Shown in pieces: positions 13,127-14,973 of a stretch of 14,973 nucleotides of DNA. The notes under the pieces are model-generated. The model was not told the origin of the DNA. It saw only the letters and a program-made list of their open reading frames with translations, and did not search any database. How positions within the stretch are numbered: position 1 is the stretch's first letter; each line of letters opens with the position of its first letter. The DNA is from JAUWQU01 sp964605095 (GTDB lineage Bacteria > Planctomycetota > Phycisphaerae > SM23-33), in NCBI GenBank assembly GCA_964605095.1, contig CAZSBS010000110.1, positions 1-14,973 of the forward strand, given 5' to 3'. Made by a program: the position numbers and the translations under genes.

Positions 13127-14973
13127 ATGGCACAGGTATTCGACTGGAAAGAGCGTTTCAAGGACCGCATCACCACCGCACCTGAGGCGGTCAAGAAGAT
13201 CACGTCCGGCAACAGCGTGTTCATCGGCACCGGCTGCGCCCAGCCGCAGCATCTGGTCGCGGCCCTGGCCGAACATTCCAAAGACATCTACGACGCGCAC
13301 ATAATTCACCTGCTCACCGTCGGCAACGCACCGTACACCGACGAGCAGTACCGCGAGCACTTCAAGATGAACAGCTTCTTCGTGGCCGACAATGTCCGCC
13401 ACGCGCTGGACCGCGGTTTCGGCGACTACACGCCGATCTTCCTTTCGGAGATCCCCGCCGAGTTCGAGTCCGGGCGAATGCCCATCGACGTGGCGCTGAT
13501 AAGCGTCAGCCCGCCAAACGCCAGCGGGCTGTGCAGCTTAGGCGTGTCGGTGGACATCACAAAGTCCGCCTCCGACAACGCCAAGCTGGTCATCGCGCAG
13601 GTAAACGCCAACATGCCGCGCACGCTCGGCGACAGCTTCATCCACGTCAACATGATCGACATGCTCGTACCGTTCGACGAGCCGCTGGTCACGATCCCAG
13701 TGCCCGAGCCGACGGAAGTGTTGCGCCGCATCGGGCAGAACATAGCCCGCCTCGTCGAGGACGGCAGCACGATCGAGTGCGGCATCGGGCGGATTCCCCA
13801 GGCCCTGGCGGAGTTCCTCAAGGACAAGAAGGATCTCGGCGTACACACGGAAATGTTCAGCGACTGGATCATCGACCTGATCGAATGCGGGGCGATAACC
13901 TGCACGAAAAAGACCATCAACCGCGGCAAGGTCGTCGCCAGCTTCTGCATGGGCAGCCAGCGCCTCTACGATTACATCGACGACAACTCGTTCTTCGAGA
14001 TGCGCCCCACAGAGTACGTCAACGACCCGTACGTGATCGCCCAGCACGACAAGATGGTCGGTATAAATGTCGGCCTGGAGGTGGACCTGACCGGGCAGGT
14101 CTGCGCCGACTCGCTCGGCTACCGCTTCTACAGCGGCATCGGCGGGCAGGTGGACTTCATCCGCGGCTCGGCCCGCAGCCGGGGCGGAAAGGCCATCATC
14201 GCCCTGCCATCGACAGCCAAGGACGAAAGCATCTCCCGCATCGTGCCGCATCTGACGGAGGGCGCCGGCGTCGTCACTACCAGAGGCGACGTGCATTACG
14301 TCGTCACCGAGTTCGGCACGGCGTACCTCCATGGCCGAAGCATCCGCGACCGCGTGATGTCGCTGATAAACATCGCCCATCCCAAGTTCCGCAACGAGCT
14401 CATCGAGGCCGCAAAGCGCCAGCAGTACGTCCCGGCCGACCAGATCGAGTTGCCGTGGGACCAGGTCCGCTACCCCGAGGAGCTCGAGCACTACGAGGTG
14501 CTCAAGGACGGCACGCAGATATTCTTCCGCCCCGTCAAACCCACCGACGAGCCGGCCATGGCGGAGATGCTCTACTCGCTCAGCAAAGAGTCTCTCCGGA
14601 CGCGGTACTTCACGCAGTCGATGGCGTTCCCACACAAGGCCGTGCAGAAGCTGACAAACGTCGACTACCGCAACGACCTCGCTATTGTCGGCGTCGTGCC
14701 CAGCCCGTCCGGAGATGAGATCGTCGCCATAGCCCAGTACTACCTGGACCCCAACACCCAGGCGGCGGAGGTGGCGTTCCTGGTCCAGGATGAGTGGCAG
14801 GCCAAGGGCATGGGCACGTTCCTGCTGCAATACCTCGCCACGGTCGCCAAGCAGCGCGGCATCCGCCAGTTCTACGCCAAGGTTCTGCCGATCAACCGCC
14901 CCATGCTGAATATCTTCAACAACTCCGGCTACAAGGTGAACACCGAGTTCGACGGCGAAACCTACAGCGTGAC
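13127..14973 (+). CDS. Acetyl-CoA hydrolase/CoA-transferase fused to a GNAT acetyltransferase (incomplete at the window end)
   Basis: The first 615 residues are visible. Residues 1-450 form an acetyl-CoA hydrolase/4-hydroxybutyrate CoA-transferase type enzyme. It has GIGRIPQAL (219-227), HTEMFSD with E242, EVDLTGQVCADS (318-329), GIGGQVDF (337-344) and VVTEFGTAYLHGRS (392-405). E242 is near the numbering of the catalytic Glu238 of the Clostridium enzyme AbfT, so I take it as the likely active-site glutamate. Residues about 463 onward are a GNAT domain: IFFRPVKPTDE, the acetyl-CoA-binding QAKGMG (558-563) and NIFNNSGYK (595-603). The transferase would exchange CoA between acids; the GNAT part may acetylate a protein or small molecule. 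ATG 13127 follows GAGAGG by 6 bases and is 13 bases after the synthetase stop. No stop is reached. This fusion type exists in other anaerobes. Confidence 0.92.
   Translation, partial: MAQVFDWKERFKDRITTAPEAVKKITSGNSVFIGTGCAQPQHLVAALAEHSKDIYDAHIIHLLTVGNAPYTDEQYREHFKMNSFFVADNVRHALDRGFGDYTPIFLSEIPAEFESGRMPIDVALISVSPPNASGLCSLGVSVDITKSASDNAKLVIAQVNANMPRTLGDSFIHVNMIDMLVPFDEPLVTIPVPEPTEVLRRIGQNIARLVEDGSTIECGIGRIPQALAEFLKDKKDLGVHTEMFSDWIIDLIECGAITCTKKTINRGKVVASFCMGSQRLYDYIDDNSFFEMRPTEYVNDPYVIAQHDKMVGINVGLEVDLTGQVCADSLGYRFYSGIGGQVDFIRGSARSRGGKAIIALPSTAKDESISRIVPHLTEGAGVVTTRGDVHYVVTEFGTAYLHGRSIRDRVMSLINIAHPKFRNELIEAAKRQQYVPADQIELPWDQVRYPEELEHYEVLKDGTQIFFRPVKPTDEPAMAEMLYSLSKESLRTRYFTQSMAFPHKAVQKLTNVDYRNDLAIVGVVPSPSGDEIVAIAQYYLDPNTQAAEVAFLVQDEWQAKGMGTFLLQYLATVAKQRGIRQFYAKVLPINRPMLNIFNNSGYKVNTEFDGETYSV

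Noticed and set aside
11485..13287. Long open frame on the minus strand (600 codons)
   Set aside because: It lies opposite the acyl-CoA synthetase, whose domains and catalytic histidines are clear. Its protein is a low-complexity mix of His, Gly, Asp and Val, as expected from antisense reading of high-GC coding DNA.
13538..14830. Minus-strand open frame of 430 codons
   Set aside because: It is antisense to the CoA-transferase-GNAT gene and has no recognisable motif. The plus-strand reading carries all family signatures.

Overview
The window is high-GC bacterial DNA with tightly packed genes, several TTG starts, purine-rich ribosome binding sites and no RNA genes. The form of MreB (cysteine in the first phosphate loop, acidic C-terminus), the HEAT-repeat lipoprotein and the combination of genes suggest a member of the Planctomycetota, possibly Phycisphaerae-like. 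This assignment is inferred from protein character alone.

Layout. (1) 142-1994, plus strand: a TatD-like metal hydrolase followed 11 bases later by a UbiA-type prenyltransferase. Together they look like the EboB-EboC pair of the ebo cluster, without the other ebo genes in view. (2) 1995-2202: a convergent intergenic region with a strong hairpin and a tandem array of a 14-base pyrimidine-rich unit that runs into the mreB stop codon. (3) 2203-4389, minus strand: a membrane-anchored coiled-coil protein, a small one-helix membrane protein and MreB, in that transcriptional order, behind a good sigma70-like promoter at 4506-4533. The coiled-coil protein has the general plan of MreC. (4) 4563-7843, minus strand: apolipoprotein N-acyltransferase (Lnt), translationally coupled to a HEAT-repeat lipoprotein whose TTG start overlaps the lnt stop codon. 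(5) 8032-14973, plus strand: an unrecognised anchored protein, an adenylate-kinase-like nucleotide kinase, an AcuC-like histone-deacetylase-fold enzyme, a fused ADP-forming acyl-CoA synthetase and a CoA-transferase fused to a GNAT acetyltransferase, which runs off the window end.

How they may work together. The minus-strand genes serve the cell envelope: MreB-based shape control and lipoprotein maturation. The last three plus-strand genes combine acyl-CoA/acetate interconversion with a candidate lysine acetyltransferase (GNAT) and a candidate lysine deacetylase (AcuC-like). That recalls the acetylation switch on acetyl-CoA synthetase in the Bacillus acuABC system, but built on ADP-forming and CoA-transfer enzymes. 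This module, the MreC-like partner of MreB and the small ebo pair are the points most worth a second look.
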